A stretch of 7,195 bases of DNA. Source: Lachnospiraceae bacterium (lineage in GTDB: Bacteria > Bacillota > Clostridia > Lachnospirales > Lachnospiraceae). The notes under the pieces were generated by a model, which saw only the letters and a program-made list of their open reading frames with translations, was not told the DNA's origin and did no database searches. The stretch lies in NCBI GenBank assembly GCA_017476305.1, contig JAFVAA010000807.1, positions 1 to 7,195 on the forward strand. The letters run 5' to 3'. Below, one piece after another: positions 1 to 6,276 of the stretch; the stretch's first letter is position 1; the number at the start of each line of letters is the position of its first letter. The position numbers were made by a program, and so were the translations under genes.

Positions 1-2
1 GG

Positions 3-2351
3 ATAGGATATAGTCTTTTGGTGGTGTGGCTCCTGGGCTTTTTAGGGCTTTTCCTTCGAAACATCATTGCATATGTCCAGTTAAAAAAGCAGGTAGAGGT
101 CAGTATTCCTGTAGAGGAAGGTGTTTATAAGGCAGATCATATCTATACAGCATTTGTGCTGGGGTTTGTGCGTCCTAAGGTCTATCTGCCGCATTACATT
201 TCAGAGGAGCAGTATCGGTATGTAGTGGCACATGAGCGGGTGCATATCCGAAGAAGGGATCCTTTCTTTAAGCTCATTGCCAGCCTTTTGCACTATTTTT
301 ACTGGTGGAATCCGTTTGTGTGGATGGCGTACTATTTTATGGAACGGGATATGGAAATGTCCTGTGATGAGGCGGTTTTAAAGGAGATGGGAGAGGAGAA
401 ACGAGGGGAATATGCGGAGGCGCTTCTGGAGCTGACGACTGCAGGAACCAATGCGCTGGGGATGAGTCTGTGCTTTGCGGAGAGTGAGCCAAAGAGCAGA
501 ATTAAAAATATTATGAAATACAGGAAACCTCTGTTTGCTGTGGCGGCAGTGGGGGCTTTGGTTCTCTGCGTGCTTTTTGTGGGACTTTTGACGACACCAA
601 AGGCGAAGAATGAGGTGGCAGCAAAGAAGGGGATGGAAACAGGAACTGGAACAGAAGCTGTTTCTGCTTCTGGAAAAGACATGCTGGATGCACCAGAGGA
701 GTTTTATGGGGAATATCTTGATTTCTACAGCTATCAGAGGGGAGATGCTCCGTTTCTCTGGAATTTTAAGCAGGACGGGACATTGGAAGTAAAGAGATGG
801 GGAAGCTACAGGCTCTGTGATGAGGATGGAAAGCGGATGCTTTATGGAATGCCGGCGACACCTGCGGAAATACAGAAAGAAACAGATGAGTCCGTGACCT
901 ATGATCTGGCATGGGAGGGGCAGGGAGAAAATCCTGTCACAGAACATGTAGTATATCAGTTCGTGGAAGGTGAGGATGGTTTTGGTTTTTCGGAGGCAGG
1001 AAAAAGGAAAGATTTTCAGGGCGCCTACCGGTGCATGGAGAAAAATACGGATACGGTATGGCAGTTTTTTAATGATGGAACGTATGTCATGACTTCGAAA
1101 AGCCGGTATATGATGGATGCAGATGGAGAGATTTCCCTGGAAAAGAAGCCGGCGCTGGAAACCGGTGTTTTGCAGATCAGCTTTCTATACGACTTTGACA
1201 GTGCGGGAGGAAAGCTGGTGGCCTGCACAGAGGGAGAGGAAGCAAACTGGGATGCTCCATATGTGCAGGTGAAAAATCTGTTGCGGAATGGTACCTATCA
1301 TTATATGGGAGAAAGCGGAACGGAGCGGCAGAACTTTTATATTCGTCTGAATGCAGAGGAAGCCTTAGAGGGTACGTACAGCTATTACTGCGGAAAGGGA
1401 GCCGGGGTACTGCCGGACTATAAAAAAGGGGAGGATTACAGATATTATGCAGAAAATACCAGAAACGGCGAAGGAACGTATACGGTTGGAAATGGAATCC
1501 TGACCTTGGAGGAGAATGGAAAAGAGCGGTATTTTAAAATTCAGGGGGATGAACTGATTTTTATGGAAAAAAACGAAGAGAAGACTTCGAAAAACTCGGA
1601 AATACCATTTATCTTCAAGGATGGAGCGGTTTTTCGGTATACGGGCAGTGAGCTTTCCGGGCTTTCGAAAACAGATTGGGAAAAGATGCTCATCAAGCTG
1701 AATAACACACTGTACCATGGTTCGGCAGAGACTGTTCTCATCGGGGATTCCGGGGTGGTCGAGGGGAAAATCCGTTCCTCCGTGGAAGAAGGAGCGACGC
1801 CGGAGTACAATGGGGAGTCGAACTTTGGGGGGCTCGGTGATTCCTATACCTATGATGATGAGAATGGTGAAGTGGCAGTCTTTATGGGGGATCAGGAATG
1901 GCATGTTTTCCGGAAAGTACGGGAAAAGACAGCTGCGGAGGAAAAGCAGGAGAGAACAGTTCTGGATGAAAAAGCGAATGCACTGCAGTTTGTTTCCTAT
2001 GACAGGGTAAAGAAACAGAAAAACGGGGGGCTGAGCTTTGAGAAGGATGCGCTGATCGCAGATGGTTCCCATGTGCTTCGTGCCGTCATGGAGGCGCAGG
2101 AGGATGGGGATACCGGAAAAGAAACTCCTGTGTTACAGATCACGTTTAACGAAGAGGGGACGGAACGGTTTGCAGAAGCGACGAGAAAGCTTGCAGAGAC
2201 ACATGGGGAAATCGCGATTATCTATCGGGGAGAACTTCTTTCGTCACCTAAAGTACAGGCAGAGATTACGGATGGAAGGGTTGCTGTTACAGGTGGAGAG
2301 GAGCTTACGTTTGAAAGGCTTGGGAAAATTGCAGATCTTTTGAATCAGTAA
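3..2351 (+). CDS. M56/BlaR1-family membrane metallopeptidase with C-terminal SecD P1-head-like domain (5' partial)
   Basis: The frame is open to the left edge of the window, so the true start and the first transmembrane helices are missing. Residues below are counted from the TTG at base 18. Visible parts are a hydrophobic helix (about 2-20), the zinc motif HERVH (72-76) and the downstream MEMSCDEAVL (112-121) whose E113 is the likely third ligand. WNPFVW and a membrane helix (about 171-191) follow, then about 585 residues expected outside the cell. The ectodomain has repeated 'W-x-F-x-x-DGT' segments (248-255 and 348-355). It ends (about 705-777) with a region resembling the SecD P1 head: ITFNEEGTERFAEAT, then GEIAIIYRGELLSSPKV and a final LGKIADLL. 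BlaR1/MecR1 relatives sense a signal outside and cleave a BlaI-type repressor inside the cell; that role is inferred here. A BlaI-like gene would be expected just upstream, outside the window. The family call is firm; the ligand is unknown. Confidence 0.92.
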   Translation: MGYSLLVVWLLGFLGLFLRNIIAYVQLKKQVEVSIPVEEGVYKADHIYTAFVLGFVRPKVYLPHYISEEQYRYVVAHERVHIRRRDPFFKLIASLLHYFYWWNPFVWMAYYFMERDMEMSCDEAVLKEMGEEKRGEYAEALLELTTAGTNALGMSLCFAESEPKSRIKNIMKYRKPLFAVAAVGALVLCVLFVGLLTTPKAKNEVAAKKGMETGTGTEAVSASGKDMLDAPEEFYGEYLDFYSYQRGDAPFLWNFKQDGTLEVKRWGSYRLCDEDGKRMLYGMPATPAEIQKETDESVTYDLAWEGQGENPVTEHVVYQFVEGEDGFGFSEAGKRKDFQGAYRCMEKNTDTVWQFFNDGTYVMTSKSRYMMDADGEISLEKKPALETGVLQISFLYDFDSAGGKLVACTEGEEANWDAPYVQVKNLLRNGTYHYMGESGTERQNFYIRLNAEEALEGTYSYYCGKGAGVLPDYKKGEDYRYYAENTRNGEGTYTVGNGILTLEENGKERYFKIQGDELIFMEKNEEKTSKNSEIPFIFKDGAVFRYTGSELSGLSKTDWEKMLIKLNNTLYHGSAETVLIGDSGVVEGKIRSSVEEGATPEYNGESNFGGLGDSYTYDDENGEVAVFMGDQEWHVFRKVREKTAAEEKQERTVLDEKANALQFVSYDRVKKQKNGGLSFEKDALIADGSHVLRAVMEAQEDGDTGKETPVLQITFNEEGTERFAEATRKLAETHGEIAIIYRGELLSSPKVQAEITDGRVAVTGGEELTFERLGKIADLLNQ

Positions 2352-2353
2352 AA

Positions 2354-2398
2354 AAAGAACCGCTGTAAAGTTCATATGAAACTTTACAGCGGTTCTTT
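2354..2398. terminator. Bidirectional hairpin terminator between the M56 gene and tRNA-Gly
   Basis: A perfect 19-bp stem (2354-2372 pairs with 2380-2398) closes a 7-nt loop and starts three bases after the M56 stop codon. Read on the minus strand, the stem runs into a T-rich tail made from the A-tract at 2350-2356, so it is a canonical terminator for the tRNA transcript. On the plus strand the tail is only TTCTTTCA, so termination of the M56 transcript relies more on the long stem. The location between two converging genes fits shared use. Confidence 0.85.
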
Positions 2399-2402
2399 CA
2401 TA

Positions 2403-2473
2403 AGCAGATGACGGGAGTCGAACCCGCCTCCTCAGCTTGGGAAGCTGATATACTACCGATGTACTACATCTGC
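2403..2473 (-). tRNA. tRNA-Gly (anticodon CCC)
   Basis: Read on the minus strand, the 71-nt sequence folds into a complete cloverleaf. The acceptor is GCAGATG with CATCTGC plus discriminator T. The anticodon stem is TCAGC/GCTGA with loop TTCCCAA, giving anticodon CCC (2439-2441). The T arm is GCGGG/CCCGT with loop TTCGACT, and the D loop contains GGTA. No CCA is encoded after the discriminator. The CCC isoacceptor reads GGG; many bacteria manage with UCC by wobble, so this is an auxiliary glycine tRNA. It is transcribed alone, from a promoter at 2547-2575, towards the hairpin at 2354-2398. Confidence 0.95.
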
Positions 2474-2546
2474 AGAATAGAAAAGCAGGAAAATCAAATA
2501 CCTGTGTTTTGTTCTGTTTTTGGTATCGCTTTCACCACTAAAAAAG

Positions 2547-2575
2547 AGTATACTATATTCTTCGAAAAAAAACAA
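2547..2575 (-). promoter_or_regulatory. Probable promoter of tRNA-Gly
   Basis: On the minus strand a -35-like TTGTTT (2575-2570) and a -10 TATACT (2552-2547) are separated by exactly 17 bases. Transcription would begin near 2540, giving a leader of roughly 65 nt before the mature tRNA end at 2473. The -10 matches 5 of 6 consensus bases; the -35 is weaker. Confidence 0.55.
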
Positions 2576-2586
2576 GTCTGTTTTTT
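2567..2586 (-). terminator. Weak possible terminator of the exonuclease gene
   Basis: On the minus strand, about 22 bases after the exonuclease stop codon, an A-rich arm (AAAAAACA) pairs with TGTTTTTT across a 4-nt loop and continues into further T residues. The 8-bp stem has only one GC pair, so it would be weak. It overlaps the -35 region of the tRNA promoter. Read-through from the exonuclease into the tRNA is quite possible. Confidence 0.3.
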
Positions 2587-2608
2587 ATTAAATTTTGCCT
2601 TAGTGCGG

Positions 2609-3289
2609 TTACACTTCCCCATCCTGTGTTTCGAGGGCGGCAAAAAATTCCGGACACATACTAAGGAGGGTGTTATCCTTATGATCGATGCGGAACAGAT
2701 CGAGTACCGGCTTCATCACACGTTCGAACTCTGTCCTGTTTTTTGACAGCCGCAGGATTTCTGCAGTATTGACCGCATCTGCCAAGGCAGTATGTGCTGC
2801 ACCGGTAAACTCATGGTCCGCAGCAGAAACCGCCTGCTTTAAACGGATTTTTTTCTCAATTCCTAAGAGCCTGCTGTACTCCTCCTGGAAATCAATCCAG
2901 TTCGTTTCCATTTTCCTAATGATTCTGCCTGGATATTCCTTGAATTTAGCCTCATTTTGAAACTGGCGAAGATCAGACAGGCTCCAGGAGTAAAATTTCG
3001 TCCTGTCGTTTCCAATCCAGGAAGAGAACTGATTCATAGCATCCGAAAAACGCGGAGCACCAATGAGCTTCGCATCTGTAATGCCGGTCAGTTCGATGAT
3101 CCTTTCATCCATAGCACCATAATCAGGCGAAATATAAGTTTGATAGGTATCGATTACTTCAAAATCTGCGTCCATGCGGACTGCGCCGATTTCAATCACT
3201 TCACTGGAAAGCTTCAATGCGCCGCGAAACTGCTTCTCTATTTTATTCATTTCTAAATCAATGACAACATGCTTCAAATGTAAACTCAT
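2609..3289 (-). CDS. DEDDh-family 3'-5' exonuclease (RNase T / DNA polymerase epsilon-subunit type)
   Basis: The 226-residue protein carries the complete DEDDh catalytic set: D11 and E13 in VVIDLEMN (ExoI), D106 in YSWSLSDLRQF (ExoII), and H166 with D171 in HTALADAVNTAEIL (ExoIII). This superfamily removes nucleotides from 3' ends of DNA or RNA using two metal ions. The domain fills most of the protein, with a short C-terminal extension (about 185-226) of no recognised fold. No signal peptide or membrane segment is seen, so it should be cytoplasmic. The start is supported by GGAGG (3298-3302) eight bases upstream of ATG. It is a single gene reading away from trmB, with a promoter at 3355-3383. 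Its exact substrate (small RNA, tRNA 3' ends or DNA) cannot be told from sequence; stand-alone forms like this are common in Firmicutes. Confidence 0.9.
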   Translation of the reverse strand: MSLHLKHVVIDLEMNKIEKQFRGALKLSSEVIEIGAVRMDADFEVIDTYQTYISPDYGAMDERIIELTGITDAKLIGAPRFSDAMNQFSSWIGNDRTKFYSWSLSDLRQFQNEAKFKEYPGRIIRKMETNWIDFQEEYSRLLGIEKKIRLKQAVSAADHEFTGAAHTALADAVNTAEILRLSKNRTEFERVMKPVLDLFRIDHKDNTLLSMCPEFFAALETQDGEV

Positions 3290-3354
3290 AGGTAGAGCCT
3301 CCGATAATTCTTCTTCTGAAAAGTAACAGGTTATGGATATACTTCCCTATAAAT

Positions 3355-3383
3355 ATAATAACACATATTGCGTTATCTGTAAA
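3355..3383 (-). promoter_or_regulatory. Promoter of the exonuclease gene
   Basis: On the minus strand, TTTACA (3383-3378, 5/6 match to the -35 consensus) and TATTAT (3360-3355, 5/6 match to the -10) are 17 bases apart. A TGT just before the -10 makes it an extended -10 element. Transcription would start near 3347, leaving a leader of almost 60 nt before the ATG at 3289. Confidence 0.7.
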
Positions 3384-3436
3384 TTAGTGATAATCTGGGA
3401 AAGTAACTTTTTGTTAGTTACGTTACACTTCACACG

Positions 3437-3571
3437 GCAATGTCATTTAGTTTAGCCAACATCTAAAAGCAGGAAACTGTACTCTGTATATTTGTTTTAC
3501 ATACCTTTGGTATGTAAAACAAATATACAGAGTGCGGTTTCCGTTCGAAGTACTTAACGAAACGACATTGC
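3437..3571. repeat. 135-bp nested palindromic element (MITE-like)
   Basis: The core is a long hairpin: 3481-3505 is a perfect 25-base inverted repeat of 3509-3533 around a TTT loop. Pairing extends out to 3472 and 3542 with only two T-G wobbles (34 pairs in all). A second, outer inverted repeat frames it: 3437-3455 against 3571-3553, with 16 of 19 positions complementary, including the perfect ends GCAATGTC and GACATTGC. It contains no credible gene. It lies between divergent genes, so a terminator role is unlikely. Terminal inverted repeats plus an internal palindrome and no coding capacity suggest a miniature inverted-repeat transposable element or a REP-like sequence. No clear target-site duplication is visible, apart from an ambiguous GC at each end. 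Confidence 0.6.
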
Positions 3572-3605
3572 ATAGTATCTGTTTTCGAAAAAAATGGTAT
3601 GGGAT

Positions 3606-3609
3606 GGAG
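3606..3609 (+). promoter_or_regulatory. Ribosome binding site that decides the trmB start
   Basis: GGAG, followed by AGAAAAAG, places the ATG at 3618 eight bases downstream. The in-frame ATG at 3594 is preceded only by A-rich sequence and would add eight residues not typical of the family. The 3618 start gives MRLRN, like the usual TrmB N-terminus. Confidence 0.75.
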
Positions 3610-3617
3610 AGAAAAAG

Positions 3618-4274
3618 ATGAGATTGAGAAATGTGAGAGGCTCGGAGGAAATCATTTCGGCACATCCGTTTACGATTCAGACCGATGGTGCCGACGCAGA
3701 GCAGTTCAAGGGAAACTGGCAAAAGGAGATTTTTGGAAATTTTAATCCGATTCATCTGGAGATTGGTATGGGAAAGGGACAATTTCTTATAAAAATGGCT
3801 GCTTTACATCCTGAAATCAATTTTATTGGAATTGAAAAATACTCCAGTGTATTGGTACGGGCGGTGGAAAAGTTAGATGCTCTGAAGCTTGGAAATATTC
3901 GATTTTTGCGGATGGATGCAGAGGATTTAGAGGATTTTTTTTCTGCGGGGGAAATAGAGAAGATATATTTGAATTTTTCGGATCCCTGGCCAAAGGTACG
4001 CCATGCGAAGCGAAGACTGACTTCCGCTCATTTTTTGGAAAAATATGAATATATATTGGTAAAGAATGGTCTTATACAGTTTAAGACAGATAACAGGCCG
4101 CTTTTTGATTTTTCTTTGGAACAGCTTGAAAAAACGGGGTGGTATCAAGAGGAGGTCAGTTTTCATTTACATGAAAATGGACCGGCAGAAAATAATGTCA
4201 TGACGGAATACGAGGAAAAATTCTACCGGTCAGGAAATCCTATTTGTAGATTTTTAGCCAGAAAACCGAATTGA
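3618..4274 (+). CDS. trmB: tRNA (guanine-N7)-methyltransferase TrmB
   Basis: TrmB transfers a methyl group from S-adenosylmethionine to N7 of G46 in the variable loop of many tRNAs, in the cytoplasm. The 218-residue length is normal for Firmicutes TrmB. Family signatures are present in order: MRLRN at the N-terminus, NPIHLEIGMGKGQF (43-56) forming the SAM-binding loop, GIEKY with E73, RMDAEDL around D100, the hallmark LNFSDPWPK (118-126), RHAKRRLT (128-135), FKTDNR (155-160), and TEYEEKF (196-202). The start at 3618 is preferred over an in-frame ATG at 3594 because of the ribosome binding site at 3606-3609 and family length. A palindromic element lies just upstream and may have displaced or altered its promoter. 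No terminator hairpin is evident before the next gene, so read-through is possible. Identification is secure. Confidence 0.97.
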   Translation: MRLRNVRGSEEIISAHPFTIQTDGADAEQFKGNWQKEIFGNFNPIHLEIGMGKGQFLIKMAALHPEINFIGIEKYSSVLVRAVEKLDALKLGNIRFLRMDAEDLEDFFSAGEIEKIYLNFSDPWPKVRHAKRRLTSAHFLEKYEYILVKNGLIQFKTDNRPLFDFSLEQLEKTGWYQEEVSFHLHENGPAENNVMTEYEEKFYRSGNPICRFLARKPN

Positions 4275-4275
4275 T

Positions 4276-4313
4276 TTGTCAGGGTGAACTGTTACTTGTC
4301 AGGAAATGTCAGA
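4276..4313 (+). promoter_or_regulatory. Three phased TGTCAG direct repeats (possible operator)
   Basis: TGTCAG occurs at 4277-4282, 4297-4302 and 4307-4312, so the copies are exactly 20 and 10 bases apart, that is, on the same face of the helix. The first two are part of TTGTCAGG. They end about 47 bases upstream of the putative -10 of the popT promoter. A related GTCAGGAAAT at 4229-4238 lies inside trmB and matches 4298-4307. The phasing suggests a cooperative DNA-binding site, but no regulator is identified. Confidence 0.35.
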
Positions 4314-4336
4314 ATGAAATTTGTTGTTTTTTGTTC

Positions 4337-4365
4337 TTGTATAGGCACCTGATTTGTGATATATT
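4337..4365 (+). promoter_or_regulatory. Probable promoter of the popT-VanZ pair
   Basis: TATATT (4360-4365, 5/6 match) is preceded by TGA, giving an extended -10. A weak TTGTAT (4337-4342) is 17 bases upstream. Transcription would begin near 4372, about 50 bases before the popT start. Confidence 0.5.
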
Positions 4366-4408
4366 CATCTATAGGCTTTGAAAAGAAGGGAATGACTTTG
4401 TATCATAT

Positions 4409-4414
4409 AGGAGG
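4409..4414 (+). promoter_or_regulatory. Consensus ribosome binding site that decides the popT start
   Basis: A perfect AGGAGG lies seven bases before the ATG at 4422. The longer reading from GTG 4356 adds 22 residues that are not membrane-like and overlaps the probable promoter, so 4422 is the better start. Confidence 0.85.
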
Positions 4415-4421
4415 CTCATTT

Positions 4422-5303
4422 ATGGGTTCATTCGTTAATTATCTTAAGGATATTTTTAAGGGTGTAGTGATAGGCGTTGCCAATGCGATTCCGGGAGTCA
4501 GCGGCGGTACCATGATGGTATCCATGGGAATTTATGATGACATCATTTACTGCATCACACATCTGTTAAAGCAGTTTAAAGCCAGTATTCTGCGGCTTTT
4601 GCCTTACATTATCGGGATGGCGGTCGGGATCGTCGGCCTGGCATATGCGATCACATATCTGGATGAAAGATTTCCATTTCAGACGAGAATGGTCTTTATT
4701 GGTCTGATCTTAGGTGGAATTCCGGTTTTATGGAAACGGATTCGGGGTGGTATGACGAAGGAGAAGAAAGAGAGCTTTAGCCTTCCCCATGTTTTGGTAT
4801 TTTTGATTTTTTTTGCGCTCATCCTCGTGATTCAGTATTTAGGCGGACAGGAAACAAAGGATGTTACACTGACTGTAGGTGCCGGTCCGCTGCTCGTTTT
4901 GTTTTTTGTGGGAATTGTGGCATCGGCGACCATGGTGATTCCGGGTGTCAGTGGTTCAATGATGCTGATGATCATGGGGTATTATTATCCGATTTTAAAT
5001 GCGATAAAGGATTTTATAGATGGAGCCATACATGCAAAATGGGATTTGGTTCTGCACACGACAGCTTTATTGGTGCCTTTTGGAATCGGAGTGGTCTTTG
5101 GAATTTTTGCAATCGCAAAATTGATCGAGATTTTGATGCGGTATTTTGAAAGCCTGACATATTCCGGTATTTTGGGGCTTGTGGTGGCATCGCCCGTGGT
5201 CATTCTCATGGGGATGTCTCTTGAACTGTCTGTGGGTGTGTTGATCACGGGAATCCTTGCTATGCTTGCAGGTGGAGCTGCTTCCTATTTTATGGGAGAA
5301 TAA
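4422..5303 (+). CDS. popT: DUF368 family undecaprenyl-phosphate translocase (PopT-like)
   Basis: This 293-residue polytopic membrane protein has the two diagnostic DUF368 repeats: NAIPGVSGGTM (21-31) and MVIPGVSGSMM (171-181), each at the start of one half of the protein. They are expected to form paired re-entrant or helical elements of an inverted-repeat transporter fold. Hydrophobic segments lie at about 60-80, 88-104, 122-140, 153-172, 210-232, 247-266 and 271-291. The family (PF04018) has been linked experimentally in other bacteria to recycling the lipid carrier undecaprenyl phosphate across the membrane, which supports peptidoglycan and teichoic-acid synthesis. Applying this here is inference from family membership. 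The VanZ-like gene follows 80 bases downstream in the same direction with no hairpin between them, so they are probably co-transcribed from the promoter at 4337-4365. The family call is secure; the precise lipid specificity is not shown. Confidence 0.9.
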   Translation: MGSFVNYLKDIFKGVVIGVANAIPGVSGGTMMVSMGIYDDIIYCITHLLKQFKASILRLLPYIIGMAVGIVGLAYAITYLDERFPFQTRMVFIGLILGGIPVLWKRIRGGMTKEKKESFSLPHVLVFLIFFALILVIQYLGGQETKDVTLTVGAGPLLVLFFVGIVASATMVIPGVSGSMMLMIMGYYYPILNAIKDFIDGAIHAKWDLVLHTTALLVPFGIGVVFGIFAIAKLIEILMRYFESLTYSGILGLVVASPVVILMGMSLELSVGVLITGILAMLAGGAASYFMGE

Positions 5304-5383
5304 TTTTTGGGAAAGCCGGGAAAGATAGTATTTTTAAAGCAGAGGATAAAAAGCTTTAGCGAAAAAGAAAGGGATAGAAAATC

Positions 5384-6256
5384 ATGGGGAAACGTTCAGT
5401 CAGTATCAGTAGTTTGATTATTTTATTGGCATTATTGTCATTTTTATTTGAGGTCTGCCTGTATTATTTTATTAAAGAGCATTTTGTGACGGTACTTGTG
5501 GCGATCGTATTATCGGTGGTTTTGACACATTATTTTTTGGAAAAGACCATGGGGTATGACGGCTGCTTTTTACAGGGAGCCTTTGTGACGATCTGTTCTG
5601 CTGCATTTGTGGTCGTGATTTATCTGCTGCAGCCGAACCCGTGGATGGAATACGATTACTGGGCACTGGTTTTAGTGCTTGCTAACTGGCTGGTGCCGTT
5701 CATTTATTGCTTTATCCGTGATTTTTGCGATCATGGACCGAGATATGACGGGTATCTGTTCTTCTTTTATGGAATGAGCGCTGTGTTTTTAATGATTTAT
5801 GCGCTGATGTTCATTAAGCAGCAGTTTATCACCCCGCTTCTTCCGCCGTATGAAGTAATGAAATTCGGAGCGCATAATTTTGTGCCGTTTATGGCTACCG
5901 GTCATTATTTTGAAGCGGCATTGTCCGAGGGAAAGGATGTTTCCGTCATGGTTCTGTATATTGTTCAGATGGTGGCTTTTGCGGTTCCGTATGGATTTTA
6001 CGTTCGGGTGTTTACAAAGGAATTTCCTGTGATTTTAAGGATTTTGCTCTATTTATGTGGTCCGTTTTTGGTCGAGGTGGTACAAGCTGTCACGGAGATT
6101 GGACGTGGAGATATTGATGACTATGCGTTCAGCATCGTAGGGCTTGCAATCGGAGTGGGGATTTTTCGTCTGGTGGATCATGTTTCCTATTATGCAAATA
6201 AAAGAAATTTTTTAGAGGATCGAACCGTTGTAAAGAATCTTTTGTTTCATATCTGA
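5384..6256 (+). CDS. VanZ-like family membrane protein with extended N-terminus
   Basis: The 290-residue protein has about eight hydrophobic segments (roughly 9-30, 33-52, 62-82, 92-112, 122-144, 187-208, 217-236, 247-264). The C-terminal half has the VanZ signature: HNFVPF (164-169), corresponding to the usual N-L-x-P-F, and EVVQAV (231-236) followed by RGDIDDYAFSIVGLAIG (241-257), matching E-x-x-Q then R-x-x-D-x-x-D and the glycine-rich helix. VanZ of the vancomycin cluster gives low-level teicoplanin resistance, but most chromosomal relatives have no proven function. The N-terminal half adds four or five helices not found in the short VanZ form of about 160 residues. The start is ATG after AAAGGGA (5368-5374), nine bases away. 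It follows popT by 80 bases, suggesting a shared envelope role. A strong hairpin (6277-6337) begins 20 bases after its stop. Confidence 0.85.
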   Translation: MGKRSVSISSLIILLALLSFLFEVCLYYFIKEHFVTVLVAIVLSVVLTHYFLEKTMGYDGCFLQGAFVTICSAAFVVVIYLLQPNPWMEYDYWALVLVLANWLVPFIYCFIRDFCDHGPRYDGYLFFFYGMSAVFLMIYALMFIKQQFITPLLPPYEVMKFGAHNFVPFMATGHYFEAALSEGKDVSVMVLYIVQMVAFAVPYGFYVRVFTKEFPVILRILLYLCGPFLVEVVQAVTEIGRGDIDDYAFSIVGLAIGVGIFRLVDHVSYYANKRNFLEDRTVVKNLLFHI

Positions 6257-6276
6257 TATATCAGAAATCTTTTGAT

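Larger units (their letters stand above)
3290..3617. other. Divergent intergenic region between exonuclease and trmB
   Basis: This 328-base gap holds the exonuclease ribosome binding site and promoter (3298-3383), a short inverted repeat GTAACT/AGTTAC (3403-3408 and 3416-3421), and the 135-bp palindromic element (3437-3571). The trmB ribosome binding site is at 3606-3609. No convincing -35/-10 pair for trmB could be picked out; it may lie inside or close to the palindrome. Confidence 0.6.

Noticed and set aside
378..947. Minus-strand open frame rich in Cys, His and Ser opposite the M56 peptidase domain
   Set aside because: It is opposite the HERVH region of a recognised protein; its Cys/His richness is only the reverse reading of that gene and forms no zinc-finger spacing.
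1365..2072. Long minus-strand open frame (235 codons) opposite the M56 gene
   Set aside because: It lies entirely within the M56 coding region, has no domain pattern and no ribosome binding site; the plus-strand protein is clearly the real one. It arises from the purine-rich sense strand.
2408..2746. Plus-strand 112-codon frame across the tRNA
   Set aside because: It runs through the tRNA gene, the tRNA promoter and the end of the exonuclease gene, with no ribosome binding site or protein-like composition.
3554..3580. Possible trmB promoter (TTAACG ... TATCTG)
   Set aside because: The spacing is close to acceptable but the -10 matches only half of the consensus, so it is not listed as a promoter.
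3447..3782. Minus-strand frame covering the palindrome and the start of trmB
   Set aside because: It overlaps the trmB start and the hairpin; no family features, and the palindrome dictates part of its sequence. It does not indicate a transposase.
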